NCBI RefSeq assembly: GCF_002876705.1
Contig: NZ_MDAG01000057.1
Coordinates: 434,001 to 498,000 of the forward strand
DNA length: 64,000 bases
Direction: 5' to 3'
Source of the DNA: Enterovibrio norvegicus_B
GTDB taxonomy: Bacteria > Pseudomonadota > Gammaproteobacteria > Enterobacterales > Vibrionaceae
Every line of letters begins with the position of its first letter. The first letter of the stretch is position 1. A program made the position numbers and the translations under genes. The notes under the pieces were generated by a model. The model worked only from the letters and a program-made list of their open reading frames with translations. It did no database searches and was not told the origin of the DNA. Positions 1-7,851 of the stretch are shown piece by piece.

Positions 1-641
1 TCTACATCACCACCATTAAGCACCACAAGGCGATCCGCCAATGTCATGGCTTCGACTTGGTCATGCGTAACGTAAACCGCGGTGGTATTGAGGTTTCGTT
101 GCAGCTTTTTGATTTCAAGACGCATTTGAACACGCAGCTTAGCATCAAGGTTCGACAAGGGTTCATCGAACAGGAATGCTTTAGGGCGACGAACAATCGC
201 GCGACCCATCGCAACGCGCTGACGTTGACCGCCAGACAACTGCGAAGGGCGACGTTTGAGCAGATGGTCGAGCTCGAGCATCTGAGCAACGTCATTGACT
301 GTCTTTTCAATTTCGTCTTTTGGTACGCCACGATTACGCAAACCGTAGGCCATGTTATTGAAGACGGTCATGTGCGGGTACAGTGCATAGTTCTGGAACA
401 CCATGGCGATGTCACGCTCGCCGGGTTCGCGTTCATTTACGCGTTGTTCATCAATAGAAAGTGTTCCGCCAGAAATGGTTTCCAAGCCTGCAATCATGCG
501 CAATAAGGTTGATTTTCCGCAGCCACTAGGGCCGACAAGAACAATCATTTCACCATCATTGATGGCGAGATCAACACCATGAATTGCTTTGAACCCATTG
601 GGGTACACTTTACTGATCTGATCGAGTGTTACTGTTGCCAT
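1..641 (-). CDS. ugpC: sn-glycerol-3-phosphate import ATP-binding protein UgpC (partial, C-terminus beyond window)
   Basis: This is the ATPase of the glycerol-3-phosphate ABC importer and powers uptake from the cytoplasmic face. About 213 codons are present, and the gene runs off the left edge. The start ATG at 639-641 opens MATVTLDQISKVYPNGFKAI. Walker A reads GPSGCGKST, followed by a Q-loop (MVFQNYALYPHMTV), the ABC signature LSGGQRQRVAMGRA, Walker B FLFDEPLSNLDAKLR and the switch histidine in VYVTHDQVEAMTLADR. These are typical of the MalK/UgpC subfamily, which carries a regulatory C-terminal domain, not seen here. It lies 48 bp downstream of ugpE in a ugpB-A-E-C order. The neighbouring UgpB, UgpA and UgpE decide the substrate, because MalK-type ATPases are hard to tell apart on sequence alone. 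Confidence 0.93.
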   Translation of the reverse strand, partial: MATVTLDQISKVYPNGFKAIHGVDLAINDGEMIVLVGPSGCGKSTLLRMIAGLETISGGTLSIDEQRVNEREPGERDIAMVFQNYALYPHMTVFNNMAYGLRNRGVPKDEIEKTVNDVAQMLELDHLLKRRPSQLSGGQRQRVAMGRAIVRRPKAFLFDEPLSNLDAKLRVQMRLEIKKLQRNLNTTAVYVTHDQVEAMTLADRLVVLNGGDV

Positions 642-689
642 TCACGCATCCTCTGTGTGAAAGTTTTCTATCAACCGGATAATTGGTGT

Positions 690-1538
690 TTATTTTTCTG
701 TTTCTACAAGACCTTTCACGAAGAGTCTTTGCATACCAAGTACCACTAATACGGGGGGCACCATTGCCATCAGCGTGGTTGCCATCACTCTGTTCCATTC
801 CACTTCGCCATCACCGACAGCAAGCATGCGCTGAATGCTCATTACGATGGTGTAGTAGTTATCATCAGTGGTGATCAACAGTGGCCAGAGGTACTGGTTC
901 CAACCGTAGATAAAGGTGATAACAAACAAGGCAGCGATGTTAGTGCGTGAAAGCGGAAGCAAAATATCAAAGAAGAACTTGATAGGGCCTGCGCCGTCAA
1001 TTCGCGCCGCTTCGAGCAGTTCACCAGGCACGGTTAAGAAGAACTGGCGGAACAAGAAGGTGGCGGTTGCACTCGCAATCAGAGGAATGGTTAATCCTGA
1101 CATGGTGTTAAGCATGCTGAGATCAGCAATGACCTGAAATGTCGGCATGATCCGCACTTCAACAGGCAGCATGAGGGTCATGAAAATCACCCAAAACGCC
1201 AACATACGGCCAGGAAAACGGAAATAAACCACGGCATAAGCTGACAGGATGGAGATCGACAGCTTGCCGAAAGCAATGCCCAGCGCCATTAAGGTCGAGT
1301 TCCACAACATGCCCGCAACCGTGATATCAAGCTCACGCGATGTGCCTTCGGTGAAGACTTCAATGAACACATCAAGGCCACGGTCGCCAAACCAGAGCGG
1401 TGTCATGCCACTGACGAATTCTTTGCTGTCGTGCGTTGCGGCCGTTAATGCCAGCCACACGGGCAGCGCGACAATCAGTACACCGACAATAAGCACAAAG
1501 TGGCTGAAAAAGGTGAGTAGGGGTCGTCTTTCTACCAT
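690..1538 (-). CDS. ugpE: sn-glycerol-3-phosphate ABC transporter permease UgpE
   Basis: One of the two inner-membrane permease subunits of the Ugp importer. It has 282 residues, against about 281 for E. coli UgpE. A first membrane helix lies at about residues 10-32 and five further hydrophobic segments follow. The MalG-type EAA loop, which contacts the ATPase, is visible as ELLEAARIDGAGPIKFFFDILLPL (about residues 175-200). The start ATG overlaps the TAA stop of ugpA by one base (TAATG), so translation is probably coupled. ugpC follows 48 bp downstream. Confidence 0.93.
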   Translation of the reverse strand: MVERRPLLTFFSHFVLIVGVLIVALPVWLALTAATHDSKEFVSGMTPLWFGDRGLDVFIEVFTEGTSRELDITVAGMLWNSTLMALGIAFGKLSISILSAYAVVYFRFPGRMLAFWVIFMTLMLPVEVRIMPTFQVIADLSMLNTMSGLTIPLIASATATFLFRQFFLTVPGELLEAARIDGAGPIKFFFDILLPLSRTNIAALFVITFIYGWNQYLWPLLITTDDNYYTIVMSIQRMLAVGDGEVEWNRVMATTLMAMVPPVLVVLGMQRLFVKGLVETEK

Positions 1539-2419
1539 TAGTAAGCCACCTTCTTCTCAACGTAACGGAACTGAATCACGGTCAAAATACCCACCAAGAT
1601 CATGAGCAGAACAGACTGTGCAGCGGATGAGCCTAGGTTCAGGCCAACAAAGCCATCTGAGTACACCTTATACACCAAGGTGGTGGTTGAACTGCCTGGA
1701 CCGCCTTGTGTCATCGCGTGGATAACGCCAAAAGTATCGAAGAAGGCGTAAACCAAATTGATAACCAACAAGAAGAACGATGTGGGTGATAGCAGTGGGA
1801 AAATAATGGTGAAGAAGCGTTTCGCTGGGCCAGCACCGTCAATCGCACCCGCTTCAATCAGTGAGCGAGGAATGGATTGAAGGCCTGCCAAGAAAAACAA
1901 GAAGTTGTAACTGATCTGCTTCCATGTTGCGGCGATAACCACCATGGTCATGCCGTGACTGCCATTGATGAAGGGGTTCCATTCCACCCCCATGGCAGAA
2001 AGTGCATGGGCAAGCACGCCAACGGTTGGGTTGAACATGAACAACCAAAGGACACCAGCAACGGCTGGGGCGACCGCGTAAGGCCAAATTAACAAGGTTT
2101 TATAGGTCGTTGCACCTTTGATGACGTGGTCGGCCATCACGGCCAGCAACAAAGAGACACTTAGCGCGAGCACGGCGACAGCGAAGCTGAAGAATAGTGT
2201 GGTGCCAAAGGTTTCAAAATATGTGCTGTCTTCAAACAATTCGAAGAAATTACTAAGCCCAACAAATTCAGTGTTTAAACCAAAAGGGTCTTCTAGCAAG
2301 GTTGATTGCCAAACTGCTTGTCCCGCAGGCCACAAAAAGAACACAAAGGTGATGATTAATTGCGGAGCGAGGAGCATGAGTGGCAGTAGGGTGTTTTGGA
2401 AAACGGGTTTGTTATCCAT
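1538..2419 (-). CDS. ugpA: sn-glycerol-3-phosphate ABC transporter permease UgpA
   Basis: The partner permease of UgpE in the glycerol-3-phosphate importer. It has 293 residues, close to the family's 295. The N-terminus (VFQNTLLPLMLLAPQLIITFVFFLWPAG) is the typical UgpA/MalF-like first helix, and the EAA motif reads SLIEAGAIDGAGPAKRFFTI (about residues 187-206). It lies second in the operon, 116 bp after ugpB and separated from it by a stem-loop at 2445-2467. Its stop overlaps the start of ugpE by one base. Confidence 0.93.
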   Translation of the reverse strand: MDNKPVFQNTLLPLMLLAPQLIITFVFFLWPAGQAVWQSTLLEDPFGLNTEFVGLSNFFELFEDSTYFETFGTTLFFSFAVAVLALSVSLLLAVMADHVIKGATTYKTLLIWPYAVAPAVAGVLWLFMFNPTVGVLAHALSAMGVEWNPFINGSHGMTMVVIAATWKQISYNFLFFLAGLQSIPRSLIEAGAIDGAGPAKRFFTIIFPLLSPTSFFLLVINLVYAFFDTFGVIHAMTQGGPGSSTTTLVYKVYSDGFVGLNLGSSAAQSVLLMILVGILTVIQFRYVEKKVAY

Positions 2420-2444
2420 AAGCTATCTGCATCTCTTCCATGAA

Positions 2445-2467
2445 GGAGGGGGGCGAACCCGCCCTCC
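2445..2467 (-). promoter_or_regulatory. intercistronic stem-loop between ugpB and ugpA
   Basis: Read on the minus strand, GGAGGGCGGG pairs with CCCCCCTCC around a TTCG tetraloop, with a small internal mismatch. No T-run follows, so this looks like an mRNA 3'-end protector for ugpB rather than a full terminator. In many ABC operons such hairpins help make the binding protein more abundant than the permeases. The structure was folded by eye. Confidence 0.55.
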
Positions 2468-2535
2468 GTCTGATTACTTATTTTTAGCCAAACTAGGAAC
2501 TGACGTTGTTATGAGTTCAACGTTACGTTCGAGGG

Positions 2536-3840
2536 TTACTTGTTTGCTTTAGCAAACTTAGCCAGTAGGACATTGCTGCGTTTTACTGCTTTGTCTAAGG
2601 CTTCTTGCGCCGTTGCATCACCAGACCAAACGTTCTCAAGCTCTTCGTTGATCACATCGCGGATCTGAACGAAGTTGCCAAGACGAATGCCTTTTGACGC
2701 TGGCGTAGGTTCAACGGATGTCATCTGCGTGATGGCGACGTCGGTACCTGGATTTTTGTCGTAGAAACCTTCTTTCTTGCTTTGCTCGTAAGCGGCGTGC
2801 GTGATCGGTAAGTAGCCCGTGAACTGGTGCCAGTCAGCTTGAATGTCACTGCTCGACATGAACTTGAAGAATTCCGCTACGCCTTCATAGTCTTTCTTGT
2901 CGTGGCCTTGTAATACCCACAAGGTCGCGCCGCCAATGATGGAGTTTTGAGGGTTCTTGATTTCAGATTCGTAGTAAGGCAGTTGCGATACGCCAAATTC
3001 GAAGCCATCAACGTTACCCTTGATACCCGCGTAAGACGCTGACGAGTTCATGTACATTGCACATTCACCGCTGTAGAACAATGGTGCGCTGTCTGAACGG
3101 CGGCCACCGTATTTGAACGTGCCGTCTTTTTGCCATTCAGCCAATTGGTTGATGTGCTTAACAAACGGTTTGTTGTTGATCTGCAGTTTTGCATCAGTGC
3201 TGCTGAAACCGTTGTCTGCAGTGGCAATAGGTTGGTTGTGGCGCGCACCGAAGTTTTCGATTTGAACCCATGATTGCCAACCTGTGGTGAAGCCACACGT
3301 TACGCCGTTATCACGTAGCTTTTTAGCAACGTCGCCCATCTCTTCCCACGTTTTTGGCGGGGTGACACCGGCTTTAGCAAACAAATCTTTGTTGTAATAA
3401 AGCACAGGGGTCGAGCTGTTAAATGGCATCGATAGCATGTTGCCATCGGTGTCTGTGTAATAACCTGCTACGGATGAGAGGTATTCTGATGAATCGAACG
3501 GCGTTTCTGTGTCTTTCATCAGTTCGTATACTGGGTAAATTGCCCCTTTGGCCGACATCATTGTCGCCGTACCCACTTCAAACACCTGCACGATTTCAGG
3601 TTGTTGTTTGGCACGAAATGCCGCAACTGCGCCCGTCATGGTTTCTGTGTAGTTGCCTTTGTAAACTGGCTTAACCACGAATTCCGTTTGGCTTGCGTTA
3701 AACTTGTCAGCAATTTCATTAACTTTCTCGCCCAAGTTTCCGCCCATTGCGTGCCACCATTCAATTTCGGTAGTCGCTTGAGCATATCCTGAGCACAGCA
3801 GTAGAAGTGAAGATACACCTGCTAGTTTGTTCAACTTCAT
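2536..3840 (-). CDS. ugpB: sn-glycerol-3-phosphate-binding periplasmic protein UgpB
   Basis: The periplasmic receptor that delivers glycerol-3-phosphate and glycerophosphodiesters to UgpAEC. It has 434 residues, against about 438 in E. coli. The N-terminus MKLNKLAGVSSLLLLCSGYAQA is a signal peptide with an AQA cleavage site. The mature part opens with TTEIEWWHAMGGNLGEKVNE, the WWHAM stretch being characteristic of UgpB. The conserved FNSSTPVLYYNKD, GWQSWVQIENF and GGRRSDSAPLFYSGECAM segments also match UgpB. The start has a strong Shine-Dalgarno (AAGGAGTT, 5 nt spacing). It is first gene of ugpBAEC. A phosphate-box half-site resemblance upstream was too weak to call. Confidence 0.95.
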   Translation of the reverse strand: MKLNKLAGVSSLLLLCSGYAQATTEIEWWHAMGGNLGEKVNEIADKFNASQTEFVVKPVYKGNYTETMTGAVAAFRAKQQPEIVQVFEVGTATMMSAKGAIYPVYELMKDTETPFDSSEYLSSVAGYYTDTDGNMLSMPFNSSTPVLYYNKDLFAKAGVTPPKTWEEMGDVAKKLRDNGVTCGFTTGWQSWVQIENFGARHNQPIATADNGFSSTDAKLQINNKPFVKHINQLAEWQKDGTFKYGGRRSDSAPLFYSGECAMYMNSSASYAGIKGNVDGFEFGVSQLPYYESEIKNPQNSIIGGATLWVLQGHDKKDYEGVAEFFKFMSSSDIQADWHQFTGYLPITHAAYEQSKKEGFYDKNPGTDVAITQMTSVEPTPASKGIRLGNFVQIRDVINEELENVWSGDATAQEALDKAVKRSNVLLAKFAKANK

Positions 3841-4155
3841 TGTTAACTCCTTGTAGAGCCAATTGGCTAGTTTCGCTGGGGTGGGTATTTTCTTTCGAGT
3901 ATCTTAATGTTCGTTAGAACGCTTAACTGTGACCGTACGAGCGAAATGTTACAAAAACGTTATATCATCGGGTGAATTTTCTGTCACCTATGTATAGAGC
4001 CTTGTAATGAAAGTCGCTTATTTGAGAGAGAACTTATTGATGTAAAAGCATCAGATATGTTGTTTACGTGAATATAGACACAAAAAAACACCGCATCACT
4101 AAGGTCTGCGGTGTTAATAAAAACATGAGGGTATGACAGAAATACGTCGGATTGT
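3841..4155. other. intergenic region: ugp promoter side and terminator of the upstream operon
   Basis: This 315-bp stretch holds the terminator at 4082-4115 of the sensor/binding-protein operon and, on the minus strand, the presumed promoter and 5' leader of ugpB. I found no convincing full PhoB or CRP site and no reading frame that looks real. Confidence 0.6.
4082..4115 (-). terminator. rho-independent terminator after the binding-protein gene
   Basis: AACACCGCA (4087-4095) pairs with TGCGGTGTT (4107-4115). On the minus strand the stem is followed by seven Ts, so it ends the response regulator-kinase-binding protein operon before ugpB. Confidence 0.85.
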
Positions 4156-5415
4156 TTACAGATTTGCTGCCATGACGGCGGCACGAAGTTGACGCAGCGT
4201 TTCGTCGATTGACTGGTCGTTGTTATTGAAAAACTGAGACAGCACATCGAACATCGCGCGCTGTGAGGCTCTGCCAACGGCCATGTCATGAGAAAAACTC
4301 GGCACAAGTTTGTCTGAAGCGGCTGCGCGCGTGAACGCGTTGAAGGAGTTTTGTGCGCAACTGTCGAAGTCGGATAAATTCATGTCAAGTCGAACAGGAA
4401 TAGACCCTTTGTCTTTGTTAAAGATACGCTGGAAGTTTGGTGTCATGATCAAGGTCGCCAGCGCCTCTTGAGAATCCACTTTTCGTTTGTCGCTTGATTT
4501 GAAAAAGACAAAACTGTCGATGTTAAACGCGAATTGATGTTGCGTGCCTGGCGCGGGAACACAAATAAAATCGCGCCCTGGGATTTTACCTTTAGCAGCA
4601 AATTCGCCCTTGGCCCAATCTCCCATGACCTGCATGGCGGCCTTTCCTTCAATGACCAAAGATGTTGTGTCACTCCAGTTTCGGCCCGGTGCATCGGCAT
4701 CGGTAAAGGCTTTCATTTTTCTAAATGTTACCAGCGCCTCACGCATTTTATCGCTGGACAACGTGTCACTGTCTTGTTTGACAAAAGCGCGTCGATAATC
4801 CGCTGCCCCTAGTGTCGCGAGCGCAATAGAATCAAATAGGGTGGCTTCTTGCCAAGGTTCTTCACCTAAGGCGAGAGGGATGTAACCTGCTTTCTTGATT
4901 TTTTCTGCAACGATGAAAAATTCATCCAACGTTGTTGGTACTGCAACGCCGACATCTTTAAAAATATCAGGGTTTGCCCATAGCCAGTTTACACGGTGAA
5001 TGTTGAAGGGAACGGCAACGTAGTGCCCATTGGCTTTGAGTATGTCGGAGATGCGCTTTGGTAGCAGACTGTCCCAACCTTGCTCTTGAGCAATGCGATC
5101 AAGGTTGGTGAGAAAACCAAAGTTCCCCCAATCTTTTATGTCAGGGCCTTTAATTTGTGCGGCATCTGGCAAGTTGCCAGAAAGGGCACGAATACGGAGC
5201 GTGTTAAGGGCACTTTCGCCTGCTCGTCCCGGCACAGCGAAATCTCGCCATTCATGGCCTTTCTCGTTCATCATCTGCTTGAGGGAATCAACCGAGCGCG
5301 CTTCTCCGCCGCTGGTCCACCAATGCAGCACTTCAACATCACCCGCATGGGAGGATAAAGACGTAGCGAGCACTAAACTGGCGGCAAGGCATTTCATGTG
5401 AGTAGCAGACCTCAT
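4156..5415 (-). CDS. family 1 extracellular sugar-binding protein co-encoded with a two-component system
   Basis: A periplasmic solute-binding protein of 419 residues, similar in layout to the glucose/mannose receptors of ABC importers (GtsA type). An N-terminal signal peptide (MKCLAASLVLATSLSSHA from the second Met) is followed by VEVLHWWTSGGEARSVDSLKQ, a hallmark of sugar-binding family 1. GNLPDAAQIKG, VPFNIHRVNWLWAN and GKAAMQVMGDWAKGEF are further conserved segments. The ATG at 5415 overlaps the kinase stop (ATGA, 5412-5415). A second Met at 5397 gives a tighter signal peptide, so the true start is uncertain. No permease or ATPase genes accompany it; the ugp set next door already has its own receptor. 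It may therefore be a periplasmic co-sensor for the kinase or serve a transporter elsewhere. The ligand cannot be read from the sequence. Confidence 0.85.
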   Translation of the reverse strand: MRSATHMKCLAASLVLATSLSSHAGDVEVLHWWTSGGEARSVDSLKQMMNEKGHEWRDFAVPGRAGESALNTLRIRALSGNLPDAAQIKGPDIKDWGNFGFLTNLDRIAQEQGWDSLLPKRISDILKANGHYVAVPFNIHRVNWLWANPDIFKDVGVAVPTTLDEFFIVAEKIKKAGYIPLALGEEPWQEATLFDSIALATLGAADYRRAFVKQDSDTLSSDKMREALVTFRKMKAFTDADAPGRNWSDTTSLVIEGKAAMQVMGDWAKGEFAAKGKIPGRDFICVPAPGTQHQFAFNIDSFVFFKSSDKRKVDSQEALATLIMTPNFQRIFNKDKGSIPVRLDMNLSDFDSCAQNSFNAFTRAAASDKLVPSFSHDMAVGRASQRAMFDVLSQFFNNNDQSIDETLRQLRAAVMAANL

Positions 5416-6854
5416 TGCTCGACCTTCGGGAAAGCAATGTCTATCTGCAAACCGCCATTCTGTCGGTTAGATAAGATGATCTCACCACCGTGTGCTCGAA
5501 TGATGTTTTTGGCGATACCTAGCCCTAAGCCAGTGCCATGCACATCAGTGTGCAGTCGGAAGTAAGGATCGAACACTTTCTTCAAATGCTCTTCTGGAAT
5601 ACCAGGGCCATTGTCGATCAGCGTGATGTCGAGCGATTTTTCGCTGTCTTGCACATATACAGTGACTTCATCACCGTATTTCACGCTGTTATCAATGAGG
5701 TTGGTTAAACAGCGTTTAAAGGCGAGGGGTTTACAACTGAATGGCAAATTTTGAGCACCACGGATGAACACGCGTTGGCGTTGTGGGTTATGGACTTCGG
5801 CCACGGAGTTCAAAATGTTGAGTACATCAATGTTGGTGACGTTTTCGTGGATATCCGTGTCTTTCACCGTTTGAAGTGCGCCTTTCACCATGATCTCGAG
5901 TTCATCGAGGTCTTTGTTGATTTTGGCGGCTTGGACTTCGTTATCAATCAGTTCTGCCCGCAAGCGTAAGCGGGTGATCGGTGTTTTAAGATCGTGTGAA
6001 ATTGAACCAAACAGCTTTTCTCTATCATGCATGTAACGCTGCATGCGTTTCTGCATAAGGTTAAACGCGCGGGTCACGGTCGTGATTTCGCTCGCGCCTT
6101 CTTCAACCAATTCAGGTTGCTCAATGTCTGTACTTAATCGGTTTGCTGCCAACGCTAAGCGTTTAAGTGGGCGTGTCTGGTTTCGGATCAGGGTGAATGT
6201 AAAGATGAGCAGAAGTATGGTGATCGCGACAAGAAACACCAATTGGTCTGCATTCACTAAGTCGTTTTCTAAAGTCACATAAGGCGCGGGAAGCAGGGCC
6301 GCGATATATACCCATTGGTTGGTATCTAATTCTATTTGGACCACGAGCACCGGTGGATTTAACGGCTCTAGCGTGAGGGTATGGTGTGCCCAAGATTTAG
6401 GTAAATCTGATAAAAGCAGGTTGTTGTTCAGCACGCGCAGTGTTTCGGGACGCGAAAAGTTAATCAATATGTTTTCGACGTTGGGCAGCTTTTGCTCCAT
6501 CACACCTTGAATCGTGTCAACGGCTTCACGTTTGGAGATGGTGTCTGGAATCGGATCGATGCGTATTTCTTCTGTATTAAACGACACAAAGAAGCGAGCG
6601 CCGCCCATGTTTCGCAATTGCTCTAGGGCAATATGGCGATATTCAGCGGGCAGAGATTGAAAGAACGAGGTCGTTGAAGCGAAGACCTGCGCCATACTTT
6701 CTGATGCCGCTTTTAAACCTTCTACTTCACGCTGTTTAGATTGGGTATACCAAAAAAGACTGGCGACTGCCTGTGCGATAAACACAGACAGTATCGTAAG
6801 CACGAGTGTACGAGAAAGCAGCGAACGCGGCCAAAAGTATTGTTTAAGATTCAT
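5412..6854 (-). CDS. two-component sensor histidine kinase (OmpR/EnvZ class) with periplasmic domain
   Basis: An inner-membrane sensor kinase of about 480 residues. TM1 lies at about residues 12-35, a periplasmic domain of about 165 residues follows, TM2 (LVFLVAITILLLIFTFTLI) sits at about 205-225, then HAMP. The dimerisation/phosphoacceptor motif is GSISHDLKTPITRLRLRAEL. The ATP-binding lid carries N (NLIDNSVKYG), G1 (DNGPGIP) and G2 (GTGLGLGIAKNI) boxes, so catalysis looks intact. The ATG at 6854 overlaps the end of the response regulator gene by 11 bp; a TTG five codons upstream is the alternative. The binding-protein gene overlaps its 3' end by 4 bp, implying co-translation of all three. 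The periplasmic domain may read the ligand state of that protein. The regulon is unknown. Confidence 0.9.
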   Translation of the reverse strand: MNLKQYFWPRSLLSRTLVLTILSVFIAQAVASLFWYTQSKQREVEGLKAASESMAQVFASTTSFFQSLPAEYRHIALEQLRNMGGARFFVSFNTEEIRIDPIPDTISKREAVDTIQGVMEQKLPNVENILINFSRPETLRVLNNNLLLSDLPKSWAHHTLTLEPLNPPVLVVQIELDTNQWVYIAALLPAPYVTLENDLVNADQLVFLVAITILLLIFTFTLIRNQTRPLKRLALAANRLSTDIEQPELVEEGASEITTVTRAFNLMQKRMQRYMHDREKLFGSISHDLKTPITRLRLRAELIDNEVQAAKINKDLDELEIMVKGALQTVKDTDIHENVTNIDVLNILNSVAEVHNPQRQRVFIRGAQNLPFSCKPLAFKRCLTNLIDNSVKYGDEVTVYVQDSEKSLDITLIDNGPGIPEEHLKKVFDPYFRLHTDVHGTGLGLGIAKNIIRAHGGEIILSNRQNGGLQIDIAFPKVEQ

Positions 6855-7566
6855 AGGTGATGTCTGCAACGAACATATAGCCGTTACCGCGCACGGTCTT
6901 AATGATGGTCGATTGACGGCCGTTGTCTTTTAAGCGTTGACGAAGACGGCTAACTTGTACGTCGATCCCGCGTTCTTGTGGTGTTGCATCGCGACCACGT
7001 GTTGCATGTGAAATGGCATTTCTATCCATCAATTGCTGCGGATGTTCAATGAACAACATCAAAAGCGCAAAATCGGATGAGGTCATTTCCACGTCTTGGC
7101 CAGTGACTTGGTGATTCAAACGTTGAGTCACAGGATCTAAGCGCCATTGGGCAAAGCGAATGGCTTTTTGTTTCGACAGAGTGGTGTCCTGCAACTGCTG
7201 CGTGCGACGAAGCAGGGCACGAATACGTGCAACAAGTTGACGAGGGCTAAAAGGTTTCGCGATGTAATCATCGGCCCCCAATTCTAAGCCGATGATTTGA
7301 TCAGTTTCGTCTGACACGGCCGTGAGCATAATGATAGGCACGGTGGAATCTTGGCGAACGTATTTACACAAAGTAAAGCCGTCATCACCCGGCAACATGA
7401 TGTCCAGCAAGATGAGGTCAGGGTATTGCACAGCTAATTTTGCTTTCATTTCCTGTCCGTTCTGCGCAGTCATTACGTCGTAACCCGCCTTAGACAAGTA
7501 TTCTTGAAGCAGTTCGCGGATTTCGAAATCGTCATCCACCACTAGGATCCGCTTCTGATTAACCAT
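6844..7566 (-). CDS. OmpR-family response regulator
   Basis: A DNA-binding response regulator of about 240 residues and cognate partner of the kinase just downstream. The receiver domain starts RILVVDDDFEIRELLQEYL. Its acceptor Asp lies in LILLDIMLPGDDG, with the conserved Thr in IIMLTAVSD and Lys in DYIAKPFSPRQL. A winged-helix Trans_Reg_C domain follows (ERGIDVQVSRLRQRLKDNG, KTVRGNGYMF). I chose the ATG at 7566 because a GAGG Shine-Dalgarno sits 9-10 nt upstream and MVNQKRILVVDDD fits the family; a TTG at 7602 would add 12 unlikely residues. It is first gene of a three-gene operon with the kinase and a sugar-type binding protein. Confidence 0.93.
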   Translation of the reverse strand: MVNQKRILVVDDDFEIRELLQEYLSKAGYDVMTAQNGQEMKAKLAVQYPDLILLDIMLPGDDGFTLCKYVRQDSTVPIIMLTAVSDETDQIIGLELGADDYIAKPFSPRQLVARIRALLRRTQQLQDTTLSKQKAIRFAQWRLDPVTQRLNHQVTGQDVEMTSSDFALLMLFIEHPQQLMDRNAISHATRGRDATPQERGIDVQVSRLRQRLKDNGRQSTIIKTVRGNGYMFVADITYES

Positions 7567-7693
7567 GCAAGGGTGTCCTCTTATTCTTGAGATTAAGGTC
7601 AATATTATCTTAGAGATATGGGTTCAGTGCTAGCAGTAGGAAGGGTTTTTGTCGTTCAGGGCGGAATCAGTGTACGAATTGTTGATTTCGCAT

Positions 7694-7732
7694 ACAAAAA
7701 AACGCCTCCACTGACGTTGAGGCGTTTTTTGT
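7694..7732. terminator. terminator after the NSS transporter/small-subunit genes
   Basis: AAAAAACGCCTC (7697-7708) pairs with GAGGCGTTTTTT (7719-7730). T-runs lie on both sides. It ends the NSS transporter operon and insulates the response regulator promoter. Confidence 0.9.
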
Positions 7733-7752
7733 ATTAGGGGGAATGTGAGGGC

Positions 7753-7851
7753 TTAGTTGCCAGAATGCATCGCTTTGTTAATGCACCATGCTGCGCCGCC
7801 CCAAGTGATACCAAAACCAATTAGCATCATGATGATTGCACCTGTTGTCAT
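7753..7851 (-). CDS. metS: MetS-type NSS transporter small subunit
   Basis: A 32-residue membrane peptide, MTTGAIIMMLIGFGITWGGA and onward to AAWCINKAMHSGN. It has one hydrophobic helix and a conserved GxxWGG core. It matches the MetS family, the tiny partner needed by MetP-type methionine/alanine importers of the neurotransmitter:sodium symporter family. Its ATG overlaps the TGA of the large subunit (ATGA, 7848-7851), so translation is coupled. The terminator at 7694-7732 follows. The call rests on length, motif and position. The frame is clean, and its location exactly behind an NSS gene is the expected one. Confidence 0.88.
   Translation of the reverse strand: MTTGAIIMMLIGFGITWGGAAWCINKAMHSGN

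Noticed and set aside
57..506. Open frame on the plus strand across ugpC
   Set aside because: Antisense shadow. The minus strand carries a complete set of ABC ATPase motifs through the same bases.
3900..3995. Possible PhoB box upstream of ugpB
   Set aside because: Single CTGTCAC- and TGTAACAT-like half-sites are present, but no pair with the required 11-bp spacing and orientation.
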